Assembly: GCA_030584025.1 (NCBI GenBank)
Contig: CP129487.1
Span: 496,001 to 560,000 of the forward strand
Length of the DNA: 64,000 bases
Reading direction: 5' to 3'
Source: Cyclobacteriaceae bacterium
Lineage (GTDB): Bacteria > Bacteroidota > Bacteroidia > Cytophagales > Cyclobacteriaceae
The position numbers were made by a program, and so were the translations under genes. The first letter of the stretch is position 1. Each line of letters begins with the position of its first letter. Under the pieces are notes generated by a model, which was not told the origin of the DNA, did no database searches, and was given only the letters and a program-made list of their open reading frames with translations. Below are positions 35,094-43,898 of this stretch, one piece after another.

Positions 35094-36826
35094 AAGAGGC
35101 TGTCTCAAAAGTAGAGATGGCCTCTTTTTTTTTGGAGGCTGCTATTTTTCCTTAGTTGCTGAGGTGATTTTTCAAAAGAAAAAATATTGAGTTGACCATA
35201 GGGGGCAAGCTTAGCCAGATTATGAGCTAATGCAAGCAATCCGGTTTCAATTTCTACTTTATCTAACCCCTTGAGCATAAACCTTTTGAAGTTTTTATTG
35301 TATTTGATGTTACCAAAAATAGGTTCCACATCAGCGGGTCTTCGTTTACGGTAAGCAACACCTTGCTCACTTTTTAATCGTTCATCGGCTTGTTGTTTGA
35401 GTTTACGCAAGCGATGATTGATGCTGACGATGCGATTGCCTTTTTGCTGATGACATTGTTCCCGTAAGGGACACCCATGGCATTTGACAGCCTGATATTT
35501 TATCATCTTCTGTTTAAATCCATTGGCAGTAGTGCGATAGGATTCCCCAATCGGCTTCATGGGTTTGCCTGACGGACAGATGATCATATCACGCTGCTTA
35601 TCGTACTGGAAGTTATCGCTCTTAAAGGCATCGAAATTCTTACTTCGCTGCGAACGGTCGAACTGATTGTGTTTGATGTAGCCCTCAATGTTACGATTAG
35701 CCAGCAGTTGATAATTTTCTTCCGAGCCATAGCCGGCATCGGCTACAACAACTTGCGGATAGTGTTTATAGAGCGTATAAAAGGAATCGATGTGTCTTTT
35801 CAGTGTGGTGGTGTCGGTTGGATTCTGATGCAGGCTGTAGTGAACGATATATTGATTGTGACTGGATAGTTGAACATTGTAGGCAGGCTTGAGTTGACCG
35901 TTGCGCATATGGTCTTCTTTCATGCGCATGAACGTAGCATCGGTGTCCGTCTTGGAGTAGCTGTTGCGTTTGCCTAATAATTTTTCATGCTGCTTATACC
36001 GCTTCATGCTTGCCGGCCAGTTCTTCTTTGCATACTGTAGCTTCTGTTTTACTACTTTCTTGGTTACTGGTTTGCCCTCCAATGCACGGTCGATCTTATC
36101 AATCACATTTTTTACCTGCGTGGCATTTACCGGTGCAAAACTCTGGGGTGCTTCATCCTTTAATTCTTCGGCAGCAATACGCTCAGCATAGGCCCACAGT
36201 TCTTTTAATTGTTCTTCCATTTTTGCCTTACTGGTCTTAATGGCATTGCCCCACACAAAGGTGTAGCGGTTTGCCTGAGCTTCTATCTTGGTGCCATCGG
36301 TAAACACTTCTTTCAAACTTAAATGCCCGGCCTCCACCAACAATTCAACCACTTGACCAAATACGGTCTTCAATACATCTTTAAGGCGCTCGCTGCGGAA
36401 GCGGTTAATTGTATTATGGTCTGGCTTATTCATACCGGCAAGCCACATGAAGTGGATATTCTCTTTCGCGGCAGCTTCATCTTTCTGGAGGAATAGGTGT
36501 TGTTCAAATAGCCATACACCAGTACTTTCAGCAGTAGCCGCGGATGATAGCTGGAAGTGCCTCCGCCTTTAAACTTCTTAATTAAGGGATCAATATTAAT
36601 CCGGTCGATAACTTGGTTAACAACGCGTACCGGATGATTTGCCGTTATGAGTTCCTCCAAGCTGGGAGGCAACATCATCACCTGGTTGGGTGTGTAGTCT
36701 TTAAATACTACTTTTGATTTAGCGCACACAAGCAAGATAGCGACTTGCATTAAAAGAGGAATGCTTCGGCTTCTCTTTTTTTATCCCCTTTAAATCAAAG
36801 AGGCTGCCCTTTTGAGACAGCCTCTT
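35094..36826 (-). mobile_element. IS1182-family insertion sequence
   Basis: An element of about 1,733 bp with perfect 18-bp terminal inverted repeats AAGAGGCTGTCTCAAAAG (35094-35111 and, reversed, 36809-36826). It encodes one transposase on the minus strand. The flanks are related but longer than a simple target duplication: both sides show the 3' end of tRNA-Ala. Insertion is immediately 3 bases beyond the intact tRNA. The transposase frame has a single-base break, so the copy may be either dead or wrongly assembled. Confidence 0.85.
35105..36750 (-). CDS. IS1182-family transposase, one frameshift
   Basis: A DDE transposase of about 545 residues. The N-terminal part has the family text YTPNQVMMLPPSLEELI and YHPRLLLKVLVYGYLNNTYS; the central DDE region includes LSLKEVFTDGTKIEAQANRY (first Asp), VVVADAGYGSEENYQLL (second), and the C-terminal part CHGCPLREQCH (a zinc-like Cys/His cluster) and KRRPADVEPIFGNIKYNKNF (the Glu region). 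The frame breaks near 36472; adding one G gives RKMEAAAKENIHFMWLAGM, the family wording. The TIR covers the stop codon. Confidence 0.85.
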
Positions 36827-36829
36827 AGG

Positions 36830-36903
36830 TGGAGCATATCGGAGTCGAACCGATGACCTCTACAATGCCATTGTAGCGCTCTAGCCAGCTGAGCTAATGC
36901 CCC
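36830..36903 (-). tRNA. tRNA-Ala (GGC anticodon)
   Basis: On the minus strand the sequence starts GGGGCATTAGCTCAGCTGG. The acceptor GGGGCAT pairs with ATGCTCC, D stem GCTC, anticodon stem CTACA/TGTAG with loop ATGGCAT (anticodon GGC), T stem around TTCGACT, discriminator A. CCA is not encoded. It is intact. IS1182 lies 3 bases past its 3' end and a 5' fragment of itself is 7 bases before its 5' end. Confidence 0.92.
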
Positions 36904-36910
36904 CTTTAGT

Positions 36911-36949
36911 GCTCTAGCCTCCCGATAGTTATCGGGAGAGCTAATGCCC
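36911..36949 (-). pseudogene. 5' fragment of tRNA-Ala with an 18-bp palindrome in the D arm
   Basis: On the minus strand the sequence GGGCATTAGCTC is followed by the palindrome TCCCGATAACTATCGGGA (36920-36937) and then GGCTAGAGC. In the intact tRNA next to it the same parts are joined by AGCT (D-loop). The palindrome therefore replaces the D-loop. The family matches the one at 1552-1569. Confidence 0.7.
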
Positions 36950-37006
36950 ATTGCGGGCTGCAAATATATTCTTTTTCGTAATTTCGGGAAACCTTGCCAG
37001 GAGTTT

Positions 37007-37433
37007 ATGCCCGACATCCACCATAAATTTCATGTAAACGCTTCGCCTCATCAGGTTTTTGAAACTTTTACCAGATCGGAAGGTCTTAATTCGTGGTGGA
37101 CACTCCAGTCTAGTGGAGAACCGCTAAAAGGTAATGTCTACAACTTCTATTTTGGCCCTGCCTACGATTGGCTTGCAGCAGTAATCCATGTGATTCCCGA
37201 TCAGGAATTGACCTGGCGCATGACGCGGGCCATGGATGATTGGATGGAGACAGAAGTTGGATTCAGACTTACCCCGGAAGGTTCGGGTACGGCCATTTGG
37301 TTTTTTCATACCGGCTGGAAAGAATTGTCAGACCACTATGCCATCTCAAAATTTTTGTTGGGGACAGTTGTTAAATGGCATGAAAAATTATCTGGAAAAA
37401 GGAACTGTGATTCCTTTTCCTGAGCGGAATTAA
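37007..37433 (+). CDS. SRPBCC/AHSA1-like START-fold protein, one frameshift
   Basis: A soluble protein of about 141 residues with the AHSA1/SRPBCC fold: HHKFHVNASPHQVFETFTRS at the start, GLNSWWTLQSSGEPLKGNVY, and GTAIWFFHTGWKELSDHYAI. These proteins bind hydrophobic ligands or partner proteins. The frame breaks at 37349-37352, where AAAA replaces AAA; with AAA the protein ends SNFCWGQLLNGMKNYLEKGT as in homologous END proteins. The start at 37007 (MPDIHHKF) is chosen because the upstream part falls in the tRNA remnant. Confidence 0.75.
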
Positions 37434-37488
37434 CTCATGTACTTGTAGGATTTGATAATATTTCATTTCTTTATCAATCGTACCCCAT

Positions 37489-38036
37489 TTGAAATTGGTG
37501 AAAAAGTTAGTTTCAGTCGCGCTGCTTTTGGTTTTCCTCTTTAGTGTTGGAGGATACTACCTTGTATTTATGGGGTTGCGCTACTCAATTTATACTGACC
37601 TCTCTCAACGGATTGATGTTCATGATTTTGATCCGGGGGAAACATTGGAGTTTAAAATTCCACTCACACTCCCTTATCCGATTTACCATGACGACTACGT
37701 AAGAAATCACGGTGAATTCGAATACGATGGTGAATACTACATACTGGCCGGGCAAAAGCTGGTTAATGACACCCTGTATATAAAGAGTGTGCGCAACGAC
37801 AAACGGAAGCAATTGACCGAAACGTTTAAGAATTTGCGCAAGCAGCCTCCGCTTCCGGGCAAGATGATAACCGAATACTGCTGGTAAAAATCATTAAAGA
37901 TTTTAAAGGAACCGAAGAACTTACGCATATCCATCAACCCGGATGGCAACGTACCTTTACGTTTATAAAACCATCTAACACACAGCTGGCTGGCTACACA
38001 CGGCCGCATTTTCATCCTCCCGATTTTCTTCTCTAG
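37489..38036 (+). CDS. Hypothetical membrane-anchored protein, one frameshift
   Basis: A protein of about 181 residues with one N-terminal helix (VSVALLLVFLFSVGGYYLVF). The start codon is TTG at 37489 or GTG at 37498. The mature part is a beta-rich domain of unknown family (ETLEFKIPLTLPYPIYHDDY). The first frame ends at 37887, but adding one C near 37860 (GGCAAG to GGCCAAG) joins it to GQDDNRILLVKIIKDFKGTE and then GWQRTFTFIKPSNTQLAGYT, ending at 38036. Function unknown; it precedes the outer-membrane barrel gene. Confidence 0.5.
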
Positions 38037-38165
38037 AATTTTTTCTTTTTTCTGTTTAGCACCTTTATGGGAGTTACCTCCTGTATGCAGGTATTGCTGA
38101 ATACAATTATTCAGTGTTTATCTGTGTTTTAGGTGCCCGTATTCATTGTATTTAAAACGCCACAT

Positions 38166-39086
38166 ATGAAAATATTTACTATACCATTAATCGGTATGAT
38201 GTGTTGGGCTTTACAAGTAAGCCAGGCACAAACACCTACCGATGCTGTTATGATGAAACAGCGAGAATTTTGCTTTGCAGCGATGTATGACTACGGGTCA
38301 TTCAATCACTATTATGAAGGTGATTTTCTAAGAACCAATGCAACCATAGCAACTGTATATCGAAAAACTTTTTTACCCATGCTTGCAATTGGCTTGCATG
38401 ACCGGATTAATCTGATTGTAGGTGCTCCCTACATTCAAACCCGCTCCAGTAATCCGAACGGAGGCCGCCTGGAAGGTGCAAAGGGTTTGCAGGATTTTGG
38501 AGTGACGTTGAAAGCTGAAGTATTTAACCGTGAGCTTGGCAGCGGGAAGCTGCATGTATTAACCGCCTTGGGGTACTCAACTCCTATGACCAATTATCTT
38601 TCTGACTACATGCCGTATAGCCTGGGGTTTGGCGCGAATGAATTTAGTGCGCGTGCAATAGCACAGTATAAATTAACCATGGGTTTATATGCCCGCGTTT
38701 CTTTGGCTCACCAATGGCGAGGACAGACAAAGGCTGAACGTGATTATTACTACAACAACGGTAGTTACTATACGCCATGGATGGACGTTCCAAATGCGTG
38801 GAATTATCAAACCGTGTTGGGCGCATCTTTGTTGAAGAATTCACTTCGGTTAGAAGCAAGTTTTTCAAGTTTCCGGTGTACAAGCGGGGACGATATAAGA
38901 AGTTACAATGCTCCCCAACCAACCAATAAGGTTGTATCCGATCAAATTGGATTTATGGTTCAATACTATTTTCCTCAGGTTAAAGGATTGGGCGTATTGG
39001 CCTACTATAACAATGTAATCAATGGCCGCAATTGTGCTAAGATTGAAAATCTTGGAGGCGGACTAACATACCAATTCAAACTATAA
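38166..39086 (+). CDS. Outer-membrane transporter-like beta-barrel
   Basis: An outer-membrane protein of 306 residues with a signal peptide (MKIFTIPLIGMMCWALQVSQ, AQ cleavage near 22). The barrel has many aromatic strands (NLIVGAPYIQTRSS, FGVTLKAEVFNREL, RVSLAHQWRGQTKAERD) and ends in GLTYQFKL with the usual C-terminal aromatic. This is the pattern of the phenol-degradation-type/toluene-like transporters. A stem CTGAATA-CAAT-TATTCAG (38097-38114) lies upstream. It is followed by the PAP2-type gene after 10 bases, suggesting co-transcription. Confidence 0.7.
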   Translation: MKIFTIPLIGMMCWALQVSQAQTPTDAVMMKQREFCFAAMYDYGSFNHYYEGDFLRTNATIATVYRKTFLPMLAIGLHDRINLIVGAPYIQTRSSNPNGGRLEGAKGLQDFGVTLKAEVFNRELGSGKLHVLTALGYSTPMTNYLSDYMPYSLGFGANEFSARAIAQYKLTMGLYARVSLAHQWRGQTKAERDYYYNNGSYYTPWMDVPNAWNYQTVLGASLLKNSLRLEASFSSFRCTSGDDIRSYNAPQPTNKVVSDQIGFMVQYYFPQVKGLGVLAYYNNVINGRNCAKIENLGGGLTYQFKL

Positions 39087-39096
39087 CCGTAGCAAC

Positions 39097-40632
39097 ATGA
39101 AAAAGATTTTACGATAAAATTTATCATCCTTTTATGCTGCACGGTTTTGTCGTGCGAAGAAGAGTTGCCTCGGTTTGCGAACTATGAGTCGTACCTGTTT
39201 TCAACAGTTGATGAAGACGGGGGAACATGGACACCGGTCTTGTTGGCTTCGCCAGATCAAGTGTTGATTGATGAACCCGATGATGTATCATCCCCTGCCT
39301 ATCAGCAAGAATTGACTGAATTGAAATCGATAACCTCAAACCTGAACAGCCAGCAACGAAAAGCTGTAACCTATTGGACGAACAATCCTGTATTGCGTTG
39401 GAACGAAATTGCACTGGAACTCATCGCCAAATACAACCTGATACCCGGCCCAAACCCGGATGGAACCTACACCCTTCCAATCCGGCAAATCCTGATGGTC
39501 CTCCCCCTTTTTCCATTTGCCCATCCACCGTATGCCGCTCGTGCACTTGCTTATTTGAGTGTGGCTCAGTATGACGACTTATTTCGGCATGGCATTACAA
39601 ATACGTATATAATCGTGAGTCACCTTACGAGTCGACAGTTCCATTCCTGTTGCTTACATAAAAAATAATATTCCATCGTATCCTGCAGATGGTGCCGTAA
39701 TAGCGGCAGCTTCGCGTGATATTTTATCAGCCATGTTTCCGCTTGAAAAGGATTATCTCGCTGAACGCGCAGAAGAACATATGCAAAGTTTGATGTGGGC
39801 CGGTTTGCATGTGGAGAGTGACATTACAGCAGGTGAGTACCTGGGTGAGGAAGTGGCGAAGGTGGGCTTGGCTCGGGCAGGGAATGACGGCATGAAGAAT
39901 GCACAATGCCCCAAGCCGGTATCGGACTCTATTGCTGCATCTGCGTTTGACCGCTATGGATGGAAATGGGAAAACCTGGAGATACCCAAGCGACCGGTGG
40001 GCTTAACCCCATTGTATGGCCAGGTACAAATGTGGAGCATTGATAATGTAGAAGACGTTCGACCAGGACCGCCACCGGCAATAGGCTCACCTGAGTATGA
40101 AGAAGATGTCAAGCTTCTAAAGGATATGGCAAAAAACAGAACAGAAGAAAGAAGGCGTATTGCGAATTTTTGGCAAGATGGATTAGGCACGTATACTCCG
40201 CCTGGTCATTGGAACAGATTTGCCAAAGAGTTCCTTATCAAATACAACGTAAGTCCGTTGCGGTCGGCACGGACATTTGCCTATTTAAACATGGCGATGA
40301 TGGATGGGGGCATTAGCTGCTGGGATGCCAAATATTATTATCACTATCCACGACCGATACAAACCATTTCAGGGTTTACCACAATTGCAGGCACGCCTAA
40401 TTTCCCGAGTTATACGTCTGGCCACAGTGTTTTCTCTGCTGCGGGAGCAGAGGTGTTGGCTTATATTTTTCCGCAGGAAGCACAACGTGTACGCGAATGG
40501 GCGCTTGAAGCAGCCATGTCGCGGGTGTATGGCGGAATACACTGGTCCTTTGACGCAACAGTAGGCACGCAACAAGGTATTGATGTTGCCAGCTATACCG
40601 TTGCCAGGGCTATGGATGATGGAGCTGATTAA
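39097..40632 (+). CDS. PAP2/vanadium-haloperoxidase-like lipoprotein, three frameshifts
   Basis: An exported protein of about 512 residues of the PAP2 superfamily (acid phosphatase or vanadium haloperoxidase type). The signal peptide with lipobox TVLSC appears once the run of five As after ATG (about 39098-39102) is six. The catalytic motifs are all in the C-terminal half: KYYYHYPRPIQ (Lys-Arg), PSYTSGHSVFSAAGAEVL (the Ser-Gly-His step) and SRVYGGIHWSFDATVG (Arg, His, Asp). Further one-base gaps are near 39580 (AWHYKYVYNRESPYE is restored) and 39633 (VDSSIPVAYIKNNIPSYP). All three lose a base. Either the gene is decaying or the assembly is poor here. Confidence 0.65.
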
Positions 40633-40656
40633 ACAGTTCATATAGTGTTAAACAGG

Positions 40657-40680
40657 TGAGGGGCCAGGGGTGGCCCCTCA
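40657..40680 (+). terminator. Rho-independent terminator
   Basis: TGAGGGGCC (40657-40665) pairs perfectly with GGCCCCTCA (40672-40680) around AGGGGT, then TTATTTTT. It ends the barrel-PAP2 transcript. Confidence 0.85.
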
Positions 40681-40702
40681 TTATTTTTAACACTTTCAAA
40701 AT

Positions 40703-41529
40703 CTAGGCCATCACCGCCAACATTGAAAAAATGGGTTGGCTGAGCACAACATCACCCTTCACCTGAATTTTCTTTTCGCATCCTCAGCAGATAATCCTTT
40801 GGTGAATAATTTCCACGCAGTATCGGGGTCGAGGGAAATTGTAGTGTGCGGTGTCACATGATCTTTTTCGAATGACCATGTATTATTGGTGCGCACAACC
40901 TGCCATGAGTGGCCAAGTTCTGAAGTTACCTCAACACGGATACAGGTGCCGTCTGCCGCCAGTGTGTTTCGGTACGCATGTGGCAGGGCCTGCATAAACG
41001 TTTCAATAAGCGGAGTAAAAAATTCATCCGTCATGATGCCGGGCTTACCCACTGCGTCTCGGATTTGTTGTTGGTGATGCCACTTCTCGGTGTATTCGCG
41101 GGCAATGTGAAACCAGTTGGGTGATTCGGTTTGTCCGGCCCAACTCACAGCAAACATAGCGGGTTTAAACGGATCAAGTTTACGAAGTTGTTCAATGTAA
41201 AGCGGCCCTGTACTTTCAAGCAAATCGGTAAGCAGGGTTGGACTTAGTCGTTTGCATGCCTGTACAAAGTCGGCATTGAGTCGGTTCAGGTAATCAACCA
41301 GATCCTGGTACGAGTTGATAGTGCCCGGAGGATCACCAAAATATTGGTCGCGCATTTGCGAAATCACACGCAGGTTTCCATCCAGCAGGTGCGCAGCAAT
41401 GTCTTTTACAGTCCAAAGTCGTGCAAGCGTAGGTTTGTTCCATTCCGTTGCGTTTAATGACCGTAACAACTCGATCAGTTTCTTATCGAGTTCAGGAAAA
41501 AGATGAAGTGTTGGAATGGGAATCGTCAT
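40703..41529 (-). CDS. DinB/maleylpyruvate-isomerase-like protein, one frameshift
   Basis: A cytoplasmic protein of about 275 residues. Its N-terminal half is a DinB-fold domain as in mycothiol-dependent maleylpyruvate isomerases (WTVKDIAAHLLDGN near 43-56 with His; WFHIAREYTEKWHHQQQIRD near 141-160 with the HHQQ pair). The second half is the smaller beta domain of the family. The first stop is at 40759; adding one A to a run of four (TTTT at 40764-40767) gives AKRKIQVKGDVVLSQPIF and a stop at 40703. Bacteroidota do not make mycothiol, so the co-substrate is another thiol or none. Confidence 0.7.
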
Positions 41530-41621
41530 ACAAAAATTCAGATGGTAAATTAATGAATAGTAGTGACGTTTGAATCACTTTACTGATATGCTTAAGTTTA
41601 CCTGTATCAATTTCAGTTTTT

Positions 41622-42686
41622 GTGAAACGCCAGTACCGATTTTTCTTTTTGCTCTTTGCTTTTGTCAACCTTATGGTTGGGTTGTTGGCAGGGTTGGGAA
41701 GGCTAGGCTGGTCAGTGCCTGTGCCTGATGCGTACGCACATCATGGCGCCATTATGGTGGGCGGTTTTTTAGGCAGCCTGATTGCCCTTGAAAAAGTGAT
41801 TCCATTAAAGAAGCCGCTGTTTTTTATCGGACCTTTTCTTAGTGCGGCCAGTATAATGGTATTTATAGCAGGCAATTTTCATGAGGCAGTGATCATGTTG
41901 ATTGGTGCAGGGATTGTCTTTATGCTGGTCTATGTTCTGTATATTAAACAGCAATACACAACGTACTTCGTAGTTGCATTTTTTGGTGCAGCTTGCTGGA
42001 CGGTGGGTAACGTGTTGCTGCTTTGGAAAAAGTTTTATCCCATGGCATTTCCGTGGTGGATGGCGTTTTTGTTGTTCACGATTGTTTCTGAGCGATTGGA
42101 GTTAACTAAGTTTTTGCCGGTTACACAACAGGCCAAACGCTTGCTTCTTGCCTTTTTTGCATTTTTCATAGTAGGTATCCTCATGCCGTTCCATTCAGCA
42201 GGTACGTATGTGAGCGGTATAGCGATGGTGTGTATCAGTCTGTGGTTGCTGCGGTATGATGTAATCAGGCTAACCCTGCGGAAACAAGGACTTGTCAGGT
42301 TTACAGCTACTGCTTTGCTGATCGGGTATTTTTGTTTGTTGCTGCAAGGGATCTTTTTGATGACATTGAACAATGCTTCGCTTGGCTACGACATTACGGT
42401 GCATACGTTTTTCATCGGATTTGTATTTTCCATGATCTTCGCCCACGGCCCTATTATTTTGCCGGGTGTACTTGGCCTTATGGTAAAGCCTTATCATCCG
42501 TTGTTTTATGTACCGTTGGCTGGATTATTTTTTTCACTCGCCATGCGCATTGCCGCAAACGTAACGCTGATCGATTTTTCGTGGCGTGCCATAAGCGGGT
42601 GGATTGGTGCCGGAAGTATTTTGTTATATTTTTTGATGATGGTTGTGACAACCATAAAAGCTGTACGTCATGCAACAGCTGCTTAA
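41622..42686 (+). CDS. NnrS-like multi-pass membrane protein
   Basis: A very hydrophobic protein of 354 residues with about 12 transmembrane helices. The start codon is GTG (41622). Histidines and aromatic residues on the membrane (DAYAHHGAIMVGGFLGSLIA, VHTFFIGFVFSMIFAHGPII) are the pattern of NnrS proteins, which contain heme and copper and are linked to nitric-oxide metabolism. No NO reductase is seen nearby. The gene overlaps the next by 17 bases, so they are co-transcribed. Assignment to NnrS is by motif pattern, not a search. Confidence 0.65.
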   Translation: MKRQYRFFFLLFAFVNLMVGLLAGLGRLGWSVPVPDAYAHHGAIMVGGFLGSLIALEKVIPLKKPLFFIGPFLSAASIMVFIAGNFHEAVIMLIGAGIVFMLVYVLYIKQQYTTYFVVAFFGAACWTVGNVLLLWKKFYPMAFPWWMAFLLFTIVSERLELTKFLPVTQQAKRLLLAFFAFFIVGILMPFHSAGTYVSGIAMVCISLWLLRYDVIRLTLRKQGLVRFTATALLIGYFCLLLQGIFLMTLNNASLGYDITVHTFFIGFVFSMIFAHGPIILPGVLGLMVKPYHPLFYVPLAGLFFSLAMRIAANVTLIDFSWRAISGWIGAGSILLYFLMMVVTTIKAVRHATAA

Positions 42687-43839
42687 ACTTCCACTTATTT
42701 TCTTTTTCATAGCTTCAGTAGTTGGGGTGTTGTTGCGATGGCATCAAGTTTATCCGGTGGAGGGCTTTGTTTATCCGTACTGGTTACACGCACATTCACA
42801 CCTGATGTTTTTGGGATGGGTTTTCAATACGTTGGCCGTTAACGCAGTCGTTCAATTTTTACCTGATGTGCCTGTTAAGCGTTACACCAACATAATCTGG
42901 TTGTTAAATGCATTGGTGTTGGGCATGCTCATTTCGTTTCCGCTTCAGGGGTATGGTGTTTATTCCATTATTATCTCAACCTTGCATACGGTTGTTGCGG
43001 TTGTTTTTATTGTTCATTTCTTTCGGGCTACGCGTCACGCAGTTTTGCCCGAAGTGCAATACATGAAAGTTGCTTTCACTTTCTTTATGCTGTCAGCTGC
43101 GGGACCATTTGCGTTAGGCGCGCTCATGGCCAACGGATTGGGACAAACACCCGCGTATCATTTGGCGGTGTATTACTACCTGCATTTTCAGTACAACGGT
43201 GTGTTCATGTTTGGAGCACTCGCATTGTTTTACCGGTTATTACGACAAAAGGAAGTTGTTATTCAGGAGATGCTGGCACAGCGTGGAAAAATTCTACTCA
43301 TTATTTCCTGTCTGCTCACCTACGCATTATCTGCATTATGGTTGCAGCCTTCGGTTGTCGTGTATGCACTTGGGTTGGTGGGGGCTTTGCTTCAGATGGT
43401 TGCATTTGTTTTTATTTATCGGTCGGTTGATCCAGGTAAAGCAAATGTATTGCAAAGGTTCTCGAAACCAGCCAGGATATTTTTTTTGTTGGCTGTCTTC
43501 GCGCTGATTGTAAAACTTTTGCTTCAGCTTGTTTCTGTTGTTCCGGTTGTGGCACAATTGGCATTTGAAGTGCGTTTTTATGTGATCGCATACCTGCACT
43601 TGGTTTTGATTGGCGTAGTTTCATTCTTTTTATTGGGATGGTATCATGAGCAAGAATATTTGAAAAAGGTACCACGGACAATTCTTTATCTATTGATTCT
43701 GGCATTTGTTGCATCTGAAACCGCCATGATATTAGTTGGTGTAATTGATCTGGATATGATTCGTGCGATCATTCTTTTTTCTTCCATAGCAATGAGCGTA
43801 GCGATTGGTGTGTATGCCATCCGGCAAAAAGGAGCGTAG
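42670..43839 (+). CDS. Heme-copper-oxidase-like membrane protein
   Basis: A protein of 389 residues with about 12 helices. The segment WLHAHSHLMFLGWVFNTLAV near 36-55 and the YYYLHFQYNGVFMFGALALF near 161-180 place His pairs in successive helices, as in subunit I of heme-copper oxidases, but the full set of six His ligands and the active-site Tyr are not seen. It may bind one heme and act as a sensor or assembly factor. It overlaps the NnrS-like gene, and the TonB receptor follows after a promoter. Confidence 0.55.
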   Translation: MQQLLKLPLIFFFIASVVGVLLRWHQVYPVEGFVYPYWLHAHSHLMFLGWVFNTLAVNAVVQFLPDVPVKRYTNIIWLLNALVLGMLISFPLQGYGVYSIIISTLHTVVAVVFIVHFFRATRHAVLPEVQYMKVAFTFFMLSAAGPFALGALMANGLGQTPAYHLAVYYYLHFQYNGVFMFGALALFYRLLRQKEVVIQEMLAQRGKILLIISCLLTYALSALWLQPSVVVYALGLVGALLQMVAFVFIYRSVDPGKANVLQRFSKPARIFFLLAVFALIVKLLLQLVSVVPVVAQLAFEVRFYVIAYLHLVLIGVVSFFLLGWYHEQEYLKKVPRTILYLLILAFVASETAMILVGVIDLDMIRAIILFSSIAMSVAIGVYAIRQKGA

Positions 43840-43846
43840 TCAACGT

Positions 43847-43878
43847 ATTGGCATTATGCCAATCGTGTTCTACTTTTG
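43847..43878 (+). promoter_or_regulatory. Promoter with palindromic operator before a TonB receptor
   Basis: The perfect palindrome ATTGGCAT-T-ATGCCAAT (43847-43863) overlaps a TTG -33 box (43848-43850). Twenty bases on, TACTTTTG (43871-43878) fits the Bacteroidota -7 consensus. The start codon follows at 43899. The layout suggests a repressor that blocks the promoter; its identity is unknown. Confidence 0.55.
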
Positions 43879-43898
43879 CACGCTTTAAAACCCAACTC

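Noticed and set aside
35010..36826. IS1182 target duplication of about 25 bp
   Set aside because: The shared flanking sequence is the tRNA-Ala 3' end, is split by a palindrome on one side and does not touch the IS ends, so it is not a simple target duplication.
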